The notes: generated by a model from the sequence alone, not told the origin. A stretch of DNA of 12,145 bases from Candidatus Limimorpha equi (GCA_018065885.1 JAGHSL010000010.1:1-12145); one strand, 5' to 3'; shown: positions 1 through 5,562, counted from the first letter of the stretch. Program-made: numbers and translations.

Positions 1-234
1 CTCTTCTTCAACAGCAGGCATTGAGTCGGCAATCATGGTGTCGACCAAATCGGCCTGTTGAGCGATGCCTTCTTCGACAGTCATGTCCGTCACTTCTTCG
101 GTCTGCGCAAACAGCTCGCTAACCTTGGTTGCAAACAGCGGGTTGTTCACAACGGCAAAGTTAAAGAGGATGAGCAGGGCCAAAGTGGCGAGGATTGTCA
201 CAGGCTTTCTGTAAATACTTTTCTTTCCCAGCAT
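1..234 (-). CDS. N-terminus of a membrane protein, probably the sodium-pump decarboxylase beta subunit (partial)
   Basis: Reading leftwards from an ATG at 234, an uninterrupted frame of 78 codons runs off the window edge. The first 11 residues are basic (MLGKKSIYRK). A hydrophobic segment at about residues 12-30 follows, then an acidic stretch rich in E, D and T up to residue 78. The start is only 4 nt after the stop of the biotin carrier gene, and an AAGGA sequence overlapping that stop makes a good ribosome site. In Bacteroidales operons of this kind the next gene is normally the multi-spanning beta subunit (OadB/MmdB family), which carries out Na+-coupled decarboxylation of carboxybiotin. 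The identity rests on position. The visible residues are an N-terminal extension, not the conserved core, so another membrane protein is possible. Confidence 0.6.
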   Translation of the reverse strand, partial: MLGKKSIYRKPVTILATLALLILFNFAVVNNPLFATKVSELFAQTEEVTDMTVEEGIAQQADLVDTMIADSMPAVEEE

Positions 235-238
235 GTCC

Positions 239-679
239 TTATCCGATTACGATTAAAACATCACCTTGAAGAACATTGTCGCCCTGACGGCAGTTGATGG
301 CGGTAACGGTGCCGTCACATTCTGCGAGCAGGTTGTTTTCCATCTTCATTGCTTCGTACATCAACAGCTTGTCGCCCTTCTTGACGGCAGCGCCTTCCTT
401 GACGTAAATCTGCATGATGGTGCCAGGAAGAGGAGCTTCCATCTTATGGCCAGGACCGCCGGCGGCAGCCTTCTTGGCAGCCGGTTCAGCCTGCTGTGCA
501 GGAGCGGCGCTTTGGGTCTTGGCAGGACGGGCAACAGGCTTCACGACAGGAGCAGCCTGCTCTTCCATTTCCACTTTATACTGAGTGCCATTCACATTGA
601 CGTCGGCGATGTTGCCTTCAATGTTCTGCACTTCCACTTCGTATGCTTTACCACTAATGGTGAATTTAAATTTTTTCAT
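239..679 (-). CDS. Biotin carboxyl carrier subunit of methylmalonyl-CoA decarboxylase
   Basis: The 146-residue protein carries the biotin that shuttles the carboxyl group from the carboxyltransferase to the membrane decarboxylase. Residues 1-40 form a short N-terminal domain (MKKFKFTISGKAYEVEV) typical of Bacteroidota carriers. Residues 41-78 are a flexible Ala/Pro/Lys-rich linker. Residues 79-146 are a complete biotinyl domain with the classic EAMKMEN motif; the biotinylated lysine would be Lys112. Both flanks of the domain (APLPGTI and GDVLIVIG) are intact. It is the fourth gene of the operon, 110 bp after the OadG-like gene and 4 nt before the next gene. Length and layout match a normal carrier of a Na+-translocating decarboxylase. 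A biotin carrier for acetyl- or propionyl-CoA carboxylase would look similar, but the neighbours favour the decarboxylase. Confidence 0.95.
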   Translation of the reverse strand: MKKFKFTISGKAYEVEVQNIEGNIADVNVNGTQYKVEMEEQAAPVVKPVARPAKTQSAAPAQQAEPAAKKAAAGGPGHKMEAPLPGTIMQIYVKEGAAVKKGDKLLMYEAMKMENNLLAECDGTVTAINCRQGDNVLQGDVLIVIG

Positions 680-708
680 TTTATCTAAATTTTCTAACCG
701 GAATCCAA

Positions 709-780
709 TCTTTAAATCTTTAAATCTTTAAATCATTAAATCTTTAAATGTTTAAATCATTAAATTTTTAAATCTTGAAT
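709..780. repeat. Degenerate 8-bp tandem array (TCTTTAAA)n inside the decarboxylase operon
   Basis: Eight consecutive 8-mers in strict register run from 709 to 772 and a decayed ninth ends at 780. Four units are exactly TCTTTAAA and the rest are TCATTAAA, TGTTTAAA or TTTTTAAA. The array fills most of the 110-bp spacer between the OadG-like gene and the biotin carrier gene, so it would be transcribed as an A/U-rich (UUUAAAGA)n stretch on the operon mRNA. Function unknown. Confidence 0.9.
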
Positions 781-789
781 CCCAACAAA

Positions 790-1179
790 TTAACGATTCC
801 AATGTCTAACTCCGTAACTTTTAGCGTTCCAAGAAGTTTGTCTTCTTTCGATTGTGAGGACGTTGCTTTCTTCATCATGAAGATTCGTGGAGAGGTAAAG
901 GGCCATGCCGATGGCGGTGAGCACTTCGGCAGGGATTTCACCTTCTGCGGCAACCTTTGTTTCTGCTTTCACGACAGGCTTTGTTTCAATCTTTTTCTGT
1001 TCAGGGGCAATCTTCTTTGCATCTTGTTTTGAGAAATAAGAGGCAATGCCGCGGAAAATCATCGAAAGGATGAACAAGGCGATGATGACGATGCAGAAAC
1101 CTGCAATGGTGACAACCCAACCTTTGGAATAAACCCAAGGTTCGTGTGCCGCTAATATTTGAAAATGTGACAGACTCAT
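790..1179 (-). CDS. OadG-like small membrane subunit of the sodium-pump decarboxylase
   Basis: The 129-residue protein has one strong transmembrane segment at about residues 21-43, a Lys/Glu-rich linker (about 50-78), and a C-terminal segment with GMALYLST and an ending ERRQTSWNAKSYGVRHWNR. This arrangement is typical of the gamma/delta subunits of oxaloacetate and methylmalonyl-CoA decarboxylase pumps, which tie the soluble carboxyltransferase to the membrane beta subunit and help assembly. The gene starts 11 nt after the stop of the carboxyltransferase gene, so the two are almost certainly co-transcribed. These subunits are weakly conserved in sequence; the call rests on topology, size and operon position, which all agree. 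Confidence 0.88.
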   Translation of the reverse strand: MSLSHFQILAAHEPWVYSKGWVVTIAGFCIVIIALFILSMIFRGIASYFSKQDAKKIAPEQKKIETKPVVKAETKVAAEGEIPAEVLTAIGMALYLSTNLHDEESNVLTIERRQTSWNAKSYGVRHWNR

Positions 1180-1190
1180 TTCCTTACAGT

Positions 1191-2750
1191 TTACAGTGGA
1201 ATGTTAGAGTGTTTCTTTTCAGGATTGGCCAGACGCTTGGTCTCGAGCGTGTGCAGGGCACGGATGATGCGGAAACGCGTGTTGCGTGGCTCAATCACAT
1301 CGTCGATGTAACCGAACTTGGCTGCCTCGTAAGGATTGGCAAACTTGTCTTGGTATTCCTTTTCCTTCTTGGCGACAAATTCAGCGCGTTCGTCTGGGTT
1401 GGTGATTTCGGCAATCTTCTTGCCATCGAGCACTTCAACAGCACCTGATGCGCCCATGACGGCGATTTCGGCTGTCGGCCATGCGTAGTTGACGTCGTTA
1501 CGAAGCTGCTTGCAGCCCATGACGAGGTGTGAACCACCATACGACTTTCTCAGTGTGACGGTAATCTTCGGGACGGTCGATTCGCCGTAGGCATACAGCA
1601 GTTTTGCACCGTGGACGATGATGCCGTTATATTCTTGGCCAGTGCCTGGCAGGAAGCCTGGAACATCGACGAAAGTGATGATCGGGATGTTGAAGGCATC
1701 GCAGAAACGGACGAAACGTGCGCCTTTGCGTGAAGCGTCGCAGTCCAAAACGCCAGCGAAGAAGGCCGGGTTGTTGGCGACGATACCCACCGAAATGCCA
1801 TCGAGACGGGCAAAGCCGACGATGATGTTCTTGGCGTAGTTCTTATGGACTTCGAGGAAGTCGCCGTTGTCGACCACAGCGTTGATGATGTCGGCAACGT
1901 TATAAGGCTTGTTCGGGTTATCAGGGATAATCTGGTTCAGGGCATCTTCCATGCGGTCGATTGGGTCGTTGCACTCGACGACAGGAGCATCCTCCATGTT
2001 GTTCTGAGGCAGGAAGGAGATGAGGCGACGGATGAGGTTGAGGCCTTCTTCTTCGTTTTCGACGGCAAAGTGTGCCACGCCTGACTTCTGTGCGTGAATC
2101 TTGGCACCACCTAAGTTTTCGGTTGAAACGTCTTCACCGATGACGGTCTTCACGACTTTTGGTCCAGTGAGGAACATGTAGCTGTTGTCCTGAGTCATGA
2201 GGATGAAGTCGGTCAAAGCCGGTGAATAAACGGCACCACCGGCGCAAGGGCCGAAGATGGCTGAAATCTGAGGAATGACACCTGATGCGTTGATGTTACG
2301 CTGGAAGATTTCGGCGTAACCTGCCAAGCTGCGTGAGCCTTCCTGGATACGGGCACCGCCTGAGTCGCAGATGCCGATGACAGGAGCGCCGACCTTCATG
2401 GCCTGGTCCATCACCTTACAGATCTTTAATGACATGGTCTCGCTCAATGCACCGCCGAAAACGGTGAAATCCTGAGCATAGACGTAAACGACGCGACCGT
2501 CAATAGTACCGTGACCGGTGACGACGCCGTCGCCGAGATACTGCTGCTTGTCGAGGCCGAAGTCAGTGGTACGGTGTGTGACAAACATGTCAGTCTCTTC
2601 GAAGCTACCTTCGTCGAGAAGGATAGCGATGCGTTCGCGGGCAGTCATTTTGCCCTTCGCATGTTGAGAGTCAATGCGCTTTTGGCCACCGCCTAAGCGG
2701 GCTTCGTTGCGCTTGTCTAACAATTCCTGAATTTTCTGTTCAATTAACAT
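1191..2750 (-). CDS. mmdA: Methylmalonyl-CoA decarboxylase alpha subunit (carboxyltransferase)
   Basis: The 519-residue enzyme is full length for the acyl-CoA carboxyltransferase family (about 510-520 residues). It moves the carboxyl group of methylmalonyl-CoA to biotin on the carrier subunit and releases propionyl-CoA. The N-terminal crotonase-like half shows the oxyanion-hole motif SGGARIQEG at 130-138 and GPCAGGAVYSPAL at 167-179. The C-terminal half shows DVPGFLPGTGQE at 362-373, RKSYGG at 401-406 and NYAWPTAEIAVMGA at 421-434. The C-terminus KKHSNIPL is the usual family ending. The near-identical beta subunit of propionyl-CoA carboxylase cannot be excluded by sequence alone. The adjacent epimerase, OadG-like and biotin carrier genes, and the lack of a biotin carboxylase gene here, favour the Na+-pumping decarboxylase. 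Confidence 0.93.
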   Translation of the reverse strand: MLIEQKIQELLDKRNEARLGGGQKRIDSQHAKGKMTARERIAILLDEGSFEETDMFVTHRTTDFGLDKQQYLGDGVVTGHGTIDGRVVYVYAQDFTVFGGALSETMSLKICKVMDQAMKVGAPVIGICDSGGARIQEGSRSLAGYAEIFQRNINASGVIPQISAIFGPCAGGAVYSPALTDFILMTQDNSYMFLTGPKVVKTVIGEDVSTENLGGAKIHAQKSGVAHFAVENEEEGLNLIRRLISFLPQNNMEDAPVVECNDPIDRMEDALNQIIPDNPNKPYNVADIINAVVDNGDFLEVHKNYAKNIIVGFARLDGISVGIVANNPAFFAGVLDCDASRKGARFVRFCDAFNIPIITFVDVPGFLPGTGQEYNGIIVHGAKLLYAYGESTVPKITVTLRKSYGGSHLVMGCKQLRNDVNYAWPTAEIAVMGASGAVEVLDGKKIAEITNPDERAEFVAKKEKEYQDKFANPYEAAKFGYIDDVIEPRNTRFRIIRALHTLETKRLANPEKKHSNIPL

Positions 2751-2797
2751 GATTTGAATAGGATATTAGAGGATTTTATTTTTTGTAAATGCCCAAA

Positions 2798-2855
2798 CCG
2801 TCGTAACGCAAGCATTACAACAACGTGTGAACCCTCGCCAATGTTCGGGTTTCAC
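2798..2855 (-). other. Two RNA hairpins in the epimerase-carboxyltransferase spacer
   Basis: The 133-bp gap between the epimerase stop and the mmdA start holds two inverted repeats. GTGAAACCC (2847-2855) can pair with GGGTTCAC (2827-2834), with one bulge. Next to it, 2798-2825 folds on the minus-strand RNA into a stem around a CTTG loop, counting G-U pairs. They sit inside a predicted operon, so processing or partial attenuation that sets the ratio of the epimerase to the pump subunits is an inference. No U-tract typical of a full terminator follows. Confidence 0.45.
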
Positions 2856-2883
2856 TGCCTGCAGCGGCTTGGAAAGGATTTTC

Positions 2884-3300
2884 TTACTTGTTCTTGTTTT
2901 CGCAAAGCTCAGTCAGAACGCCGCAAGTTGATTTCGGGTGCAGGAAAGCGATGCTCAGGCCTTCGGCGCCACCGCGTGGGGTCTGGTCGATGAGGCGGAT
3001 GCCGAGTTCCTTGGCCTGTTCAAGCTGACCTTCAAGGTTTTCGACTGCGAAAGCGATGTGGTGCATACCGCCACGGCCACCGTTCTTTTCGATGAAAGTG
3101 GCGATGGTGCTTTCAGGGCTTGTAGGTTCAAGGAGTTCGATTTTGGTCTGTCCGCAGCGCAAGAAAGCGGTCTTCACTTTCTGGTCTGCAACTTCTTCAA
3201 TGGCATAGCATTTCGTGCCAAGAAGGTTCTCGAAGAATGGAATGGATTCTTCCAAGCTGGTAACAGCGATTCCGATGTGCTCGATGTGTGATGGATTCAT
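2884..3300 (-). CDS. mce: Methylmalonyl-CoA epimerase
   Basis: The 138-residue protein is a complete vicinal-oxygen-chelate/glyoxalase-fold epimerase. It interconverts (R)- and (S)-methylmalonyl-CoA, linking methylmalonyl-CoA mutase to the decarboxylase. The two half-domains are visible: IEHIGIAVTSLEESIPFFE at residues 6-24 and GGMHHIAFAVENLEGQL at 77-93. Candidate metal ligands are His8, Gln40, one of His80/His81, and Glu131 in LTELCE. The signature RGGAEGLSIAFLHPKST (109-125) is also typical. It is the first gene of the operon, and a clear TACCTTTG promoter box lies about 50 bp upstream of its ATG. No feature is missing or odd. Confidence 0.94.
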   Translation of the reverse strand: MNPSHIEHIGIAVTSLEESIPFFENLLGTKCYAIEEVADQKVKTAFLRCGQTKIELLEPTSPESTIATFIEKNGGRGGMHHIAFAVENLEGQLEQAKELGIRLIDQTPRGGAEGLSIAFLHPKSTCGVLTELCENKNK

Positions 3301-3350
3301 GATTTATTCGAATAAAATTATAAAAAAAACGTATTTTGAATATTCGGCTG

Positions 3351-3358
3351 CAAAGGTA
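3351..3358 (-). promoter_or_regulatory. Promoter -7 box of the mce-mmd operon
   Basis: On the minus strand this reads TACCTTTG followed by CA, a perfect match to the Bacteroidota -7 consensus TAnnTTTG. It lies 50 bp upstream of the mce ATG, giving a predicted leader of roughly 45 nt. I see no convincing TTTG -33 element at the usual distance. Confidence 0.7.
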
Positions 3359-3430
3359 GGGAAAAAAACGGTCGCTTTTTAAATAAGGTGGGATTTAATT
3401 TGCATGGGGGTAAAACCGTCATTTAGTGGA

Positions 3431-3504
3431 CTTTTGGACACTTAGACATTTTGACATTTTGACACTTTGACACTTAGACTTTTTGACTTTTGGATTTTTA
3501 AATT
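3431..3504. repeat. Degenerate 8-bp tandem array (TTTTGACA-like)
   Basis: After a 10-nt lead unit, eight 8-mers follow in register from 3441 to 3504. They include CTTAGACA, TTTTGACA twice, CTTTGACA, CTTAGACT and TTTTGACT, and decay into TTTAAATT. The core keeps GAC at the same position in each of the first six units. No coding frame is associated with it. Confidence 0.85.
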
Positions 3505-3518
3505 ATTCAGGTTACACA

Positions 3519-3540
3519 GCTCGTTGAGCCTGTCGAAACG
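3519..3540. repeat. Short REP-like sequence containing GTTGAGCCTGTCGAAAC
   Basis: The string GTTGAGCCTGTCGAAAC resembles the TTCGACAGGCTCAAC-type extragenic element found between genes in many bacteria, including Bacteroidota. Only one copy is seen here. The assignment comes from recognising the motif, not from a repeat count in this window. Confidence 0.4.
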
Positions 3541-3681
3541 AAAACTGCCTGTTGATAATTTGTTTTTTTGGGGATTGACGACCCACCATATAGCACCCAC
3601 CACATGTTCATCAAGGAGTCAGGGACGGATTTTCTTCGCTGTTCTTTCAGGGTTTCTTCGTCGTTTCTTCGGCTTCAACCC

Positions 3682-3722
3682 TTCGGTAGCCATTCGGTAG
3701 CCATTCGGTAGCCGTTCGGTAG
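3682..3722. repeat. 11-bp tandem repeat, four copies of TTCGGTAG
   Basis: TTCGGTAG recurs at 3682, 3693, 3704 and 3715, exactly 11 bp apart, with CCA or CCG between copies. The last copy ends in TAGG. The spacing is close to one DNA helical turn, so all copies face the same side of the helix. It lies between no obvious promoter and no gene. Confidence 0.9.
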
Positions 3723-3830
3723 GATATGCTTTCAAATCGGGAAGGAAAAAGGGATTATACAGTTGATGGCACAATCGGGAAAATGAAAAGGAAATCAAAA
3801 AGCGACTTCGCTCAAAAACACATTATGATT

Positions 3831-3980
3831 TTTTCAGTTAAGATTTTCAGATGGATTTTCGGTTGGGATTTTGAGGGCTTTGCCCGACCCAAAGAGAAAG
3901 AATCGTAGAAACATTTTCAGAGAGATTTTCAGTTAGGATTTTTGTTGGAGATTTTCTCCAAATCCTGCAAAAAAATCCTA
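3831..3980. repeat. 12-13 bp degenerate array (TTTTCAGTTRGGA) ending in a long hairpin
   Basis: Units TTTTCAGTTAAGA, TTTTCAGATGGA and TTTTCGGTTGGGA are joined end to end at 3831-3868. A second run at 3914-3951 has TTTTCAGAGAGA, TTTTCAGTTAGGA and TTTTTGTTGGAGA. Units in the opposite orientation follow (AAATCCT-type, from 3960). As a result TAGGATTTTTG (3934-3944) pairs with CAAAAAAATCCTA (3968-3980) and TTGGAGA (3945-3951) pairs with TCTCCAA (3955-3961) around a TTT loop, giving a long imperfect hairpin. Confidence 0.75.
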
Positions 3981-4037
3981 CGGAAAATCCTTACTGATTT
4001 TGATTGCATTTTGTGAATTATGGGACGTTAGACGATG

Positions 4038-4069
4038 GATTTAACGATTTAACATTTTAACGTTTAACA
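4038..4069. repeat. 8-bp tandem array (GATTTAAC), part of an inverted arm
   Basis: GATTTAAC at 4038 and 4046, ATTTTAAC at 4054 and GTTTAAC at 4062 follow each other directly. The segment 4048-4070 is also the left arm of a 23-bp inverted repeat whose right arm is 4173-4195. Confidence 0.8.
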
Positions 4070-4195
4070 TCATGACGGCCGCATGCGAAAAAGGCGGAAT
4101 TTCATTTTTCTAACTAGGGAAATTTTTTTCTCTAACTAGAGAAATCATTTTTGGCTTTGCAGACACTTCGAAATGTTAAATGTTAAAATGTTAAA
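4048..4195. repeat. 23-bp inverted repeat arms enclosing two CTAACTAG dyads
   Basis: The arms 4048-4070 and 4173-4195 are reverse complements with a single mismatch. Both arms are made of TTTAACA-like units. The enclosed 102 bp holds CTAACTAGGGAAAT (4110-4123) and CTAACTAGAGAAAT (4132-4145), 22 bp apart. The second lies in an almost perfect palindrome, TTTCTCTAACTAGAGAAA (4127-4144). Such paired dyads two helical turns apart resemble an operator pair, but no gene starts nearby. Confidence 0.8.
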
Positions 4196-4287
4196 CGGAT
4201 GGAAAAACGTTATGCAATAGTATGCTTTCAGACCCCAAGTTGTTTTTTGGGGAAACAAATCTGAAACAAATCTATCATTAATCTCTC

Positions 4288-4349
4288 TTTTCTCTCTTGT
4301 CCGATTCCCCCTAATCGGGGATCATCGGGTTTCGCATCTCCGATGCTCT
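4288..4349. repeat. 62-bp dispersed repeat, copy A
   Basis: This matches 5325-5386 at 60 of 62 positions; weaker similarity (GGAAACAAATCT and AATCTCTC-like tracts) extends about 40 bp to its left. It contains the hairpin CCGATT-CCCCCT-AATCGG and a second possible stem ATCGG/CCGAT. On the minus strand both copies keep an open frame reading SIGDA(K/E)PDDPRLGGIGQER and ending shortly after FPKK. No function is recognised. Confidence 0.9.
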
Positions 4350-4415
4350 TGCGGCAAAACCGAACATATTGCGTATTCTGATTCGACTTCTTACTTCGAT
4401 TGTCTTTTTTCATCA

Positions 4416-4523
4416 GCGATTGTTTTTTCAATCGCGAATATTACGAATTCGGCGAAATCGAAGATTGGCTACGCCGAATTTACATTTCAACGTAGTTAAT
4501 AGGGAATCCGCTTCGCGTATTCC
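4416..4523. repeat. Cluster of three small inverted repeats
   Basis: GCGATTG (4416-4422) and CAATCGC (4429-4435) flank a T6 loop. AATTCGGCG (4446-4454) and CGCCGAATT (4472-4480) flank 17 nt. GGAATCCGC (4503-4511) and GCGTATTCC (4515-4523) flank TTC with one mismatch. They form three successive potential hairpins in the gene-free region. None has the G/C stem plus T-tract layout needed to call a terminator. Confidence 0.6.
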
Positions 4524-4711
4524 ATGACTTCGTCGTGGGTCTGTGAGATTATCATTCTGCGTCCGGCAGGCAAGGACTTGCGCCAGCAAGGCCACATTCG
4601 CTTGATTCGCCTAATTCGCGGTCAACAAAAAACACGGATGCCATTTATCTCTGTAGAATCTTTTGCTGCAATATTTTTCGCGCGTCGCCCATGGTTCAGC
4701 CAGTACCCTGG

Positions 4712-4815
4712 GCATCACCGCCTCCATGTCATCCCTTGCTTTTCTCCATGTCATCTCTTATTGCAGTTGGAGATGCCCTTGTGTCGATAGGGACAAAAGC
4801 TATTGCCGGTGATGC
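4712..4815. repeat. 22-bp-spaced direct repeat inside a 9-bp inverted repeat
   Basis: CTCCATGTCATCCCTT (4722-4737) recurs as CTCCATGTCATCTCTT (4744-4759). The segment is bracketed by GCATCACCG (4712-4720) and its perfect reverse complement CGGTGATGC (4807-4815). I recognise no gene or RNA family here. Confidence 0.6.
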
Positions 4816-4836
4816 GATGACTACTGGCAAACCAAT

Positions 4837-5115
4837 GTTACTTTGTTACTGTTACTTTGTTACTTTTAGCCTTTCTGATGAAAATCATCACCCACAGAAA
4901 TAATATAAGAAACTGTTCAAAATTAAACTTCAATTTGGATTTCGAGGTCTCGAGGCTTCGGGATTTCGAGTTGCCTCGCATTCCCGCGACCTCGATGTCT
5001 CGCTTTCAATATGTAAACTAATTTTGCATACTTATAATTAATAATTTTATCATGTGTAACATAACGGGAACATTGAAAATGTCGTTTGTAACAAAGTAAC
5101 AAGTAACAAAGTAAC
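4837..5115. repeat. Concentric 279-bp palindromic element (MITE-like)
   Basis: The left arm 4837-4863 and the right arm 5088-5115 are reverse complements apart from one inserted base. Both are tandem copies of GTTACTTT (right arm GTAACAAA). Inside, TAATTTTG boxes, which match the -7 consensus TAnnTTTG, face outwards at 4918-4925 (minus strand) and 5019-5026 (plus strand). In the middle lies the octamer array 4943-5008. The midpoints of the three layers all fall between 4972 and 4976. There is no coding frame, and I see no clear target-site duplication at the ends. Confidence 0.75.
4943..5008. repeat. CG-phased octamer array, copy 1
   Basis: Eight units each begin with CG and are 8 bp long, except the fourth, which is 10 bp. 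The first three are CGAGGTCT, CGAGGCTT and CGGGATTT. The first half is G-rich and the second half C-rich, so CGAGGT (4943-4948) can pair with ACCTCG (4989-4994), and CGAGGC (4951-4956) with GCCTCG (4973-4978). It shares CGAGGCTTCGGGATT and CGCGACCT with the second array at 7953-8016. Confidence 0.85.
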
Positions 5116-5187
5116 AAAATCTGAGGCATCTATATACTTTTAGACCCAAATGAAAGATGTTAGTTGAAAAAGCCGAAAGGCTGGTTT

Positions 5188-5281
5188 GAATCGAGCGGTT
5201 GCGAGATTCGGAGGCGGATAGAAAAATGTTTTGTGGGTTTTGATTGTTTTGGTTTAAAAAAACAAATTGGATGTTATTGCC
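5188..5281. repeat. ~95-bp direct repeat, copy 1
   Basis: The first 35 bp, containing the GAATC...GATTC inverted motif and GGAGGCGGATAGA, are identical to 5396-5430. The following TTTTGTGGGTTTTGATTG tract is also identical, and the copies end in a similar ATTG(TT)GCC. It lies immediately left of the 62-bp repeat copy B. Confidence 0.9.
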
Positions 5282-5324
5282 TTTTTTTTGGAAACAAATC
5301 TTTCATAAATCTCTCGCAAATCTT

Positions 5325-5386
5325 TTTTCTCTCTTGTCCGATTCCCCCTAATCGGGGGTCATCGGGTTCCGCATCTCCGATGCTCT
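5325..5386. repeat. 62-bp dispersed repeat, copy B
   Basis: It differs from copy A (4288-4349) at only two positions, one of them silent in the shared minus-strand frame. It is flanked on both sides by the ~95-bp direct repeat, so this stretch may be one composite repeat unit plus a partial second one. Confidence 0.9.
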
Positions 5387-5395
5387 GCCGGGTAC

Positions 5396-5491
5396 GAATC
5401 GAGCGGTTGCGAGATTCGGAGGCGGATAGAGTAAAGTTTTGTGGGTTTTGATTGTTTTGGTTATAAAAAGATCAAATTGTATATTGTTGCC
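5396..5491. repeat. ~95-bp direct repeat, copy 2
   Basis: Second copy of 5188-5281, offset by 208 bp. It ends 25 bp before the TTTTG of the predicted promoter of the TPR regulator gene. The following AAACGTTATGCA (5492-5503) also occurs at 4205-4216, left of repeat copy A, so the repeat family probably extends past this boundary. Confidence 0.9.
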
Positions 5492-5514
5492 AAACGTTAT
5501 GCATGACGGTCTTC

Positions 5515-5542
5515 TTTTGCTGCAATAATATTCCTACCTTTG
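5515..5542 (+). promoter_or_regulatory. Predicted promoter of the TPR regulator gene
   Basis: TACCTTTG followed by CACC at 5535-5542 is a perfect -7 box. TTTTG at 5515-5519 is a possible -33 element, though the 15-bp gap is shorter than usual. Transcription would start near 5550, only about a dozen bases before the ATG at 5563. This argues against the upstream in-frame ATG at 5503. Confidence 0.65.
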
Positions 5543-5562
5543 CACCCATATTCACTGACGCA

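Larger units (their letters stand above)
3359..5534. other. Gene-free, repeat-rich divergent intergenic region
   Basis: About 2.2 kb between the left-going mce operon and the right-going TPR regulator gene holds no reading frame with a recognisable domain, plausible start and protein-like composition. It is instead filled with tandem arrays, inverted repeats and dispersed repeats listed separately. I found no tRNA, rRNA, transposase fragment or CRISPR array in it. Confidence 0.75.

Noticed and set aside
266..688. Plus-strand frame of 140 codons opposite the biotin carrier gene
   Set aside because: It is the antisense of a strongly recognised gene and has no protein-like features.
3682..3722. 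CRISPR-like repeats
   Set aside because: The copies are 11 bp apart with no room for spacers; none of the other arrays has unique spacers of 25-40 bp between constant repeats, and no cas gene is present.
4228..4431. Minus-strand reading frame of 67 codons over repeat copy A
   Set aside because: It lies across a dispersed repeat, has no recognisable domain and no promoter. The frame conserved in copy B is mentioned as an open question, not called as a gene.
4524..4903. Overlapping plus-strand frames of 70-88 codons in the intergenic region
   Set aside because: Composition (many Pro, His, Cys), overlap with repeats and lack of any domain suggest chance open frames.
4837..5115. A full transposon with target-site duplication
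   Set aside because: There is no transposase frame and the bases outside the arms do not form a clear direct duplication, so only a MITE-like label is justified.
5183..5192. GGTTTGAATC resembling a tRNA T-arm
   Set aside because: No acceptor stem, anticodon arm or D-arm can be built around it.
5503..5562. Upstream ATG extension of the TPR regulator
   Set aside because: The extension would start before the promoter box and separates the signal sequence from the N-terminus.
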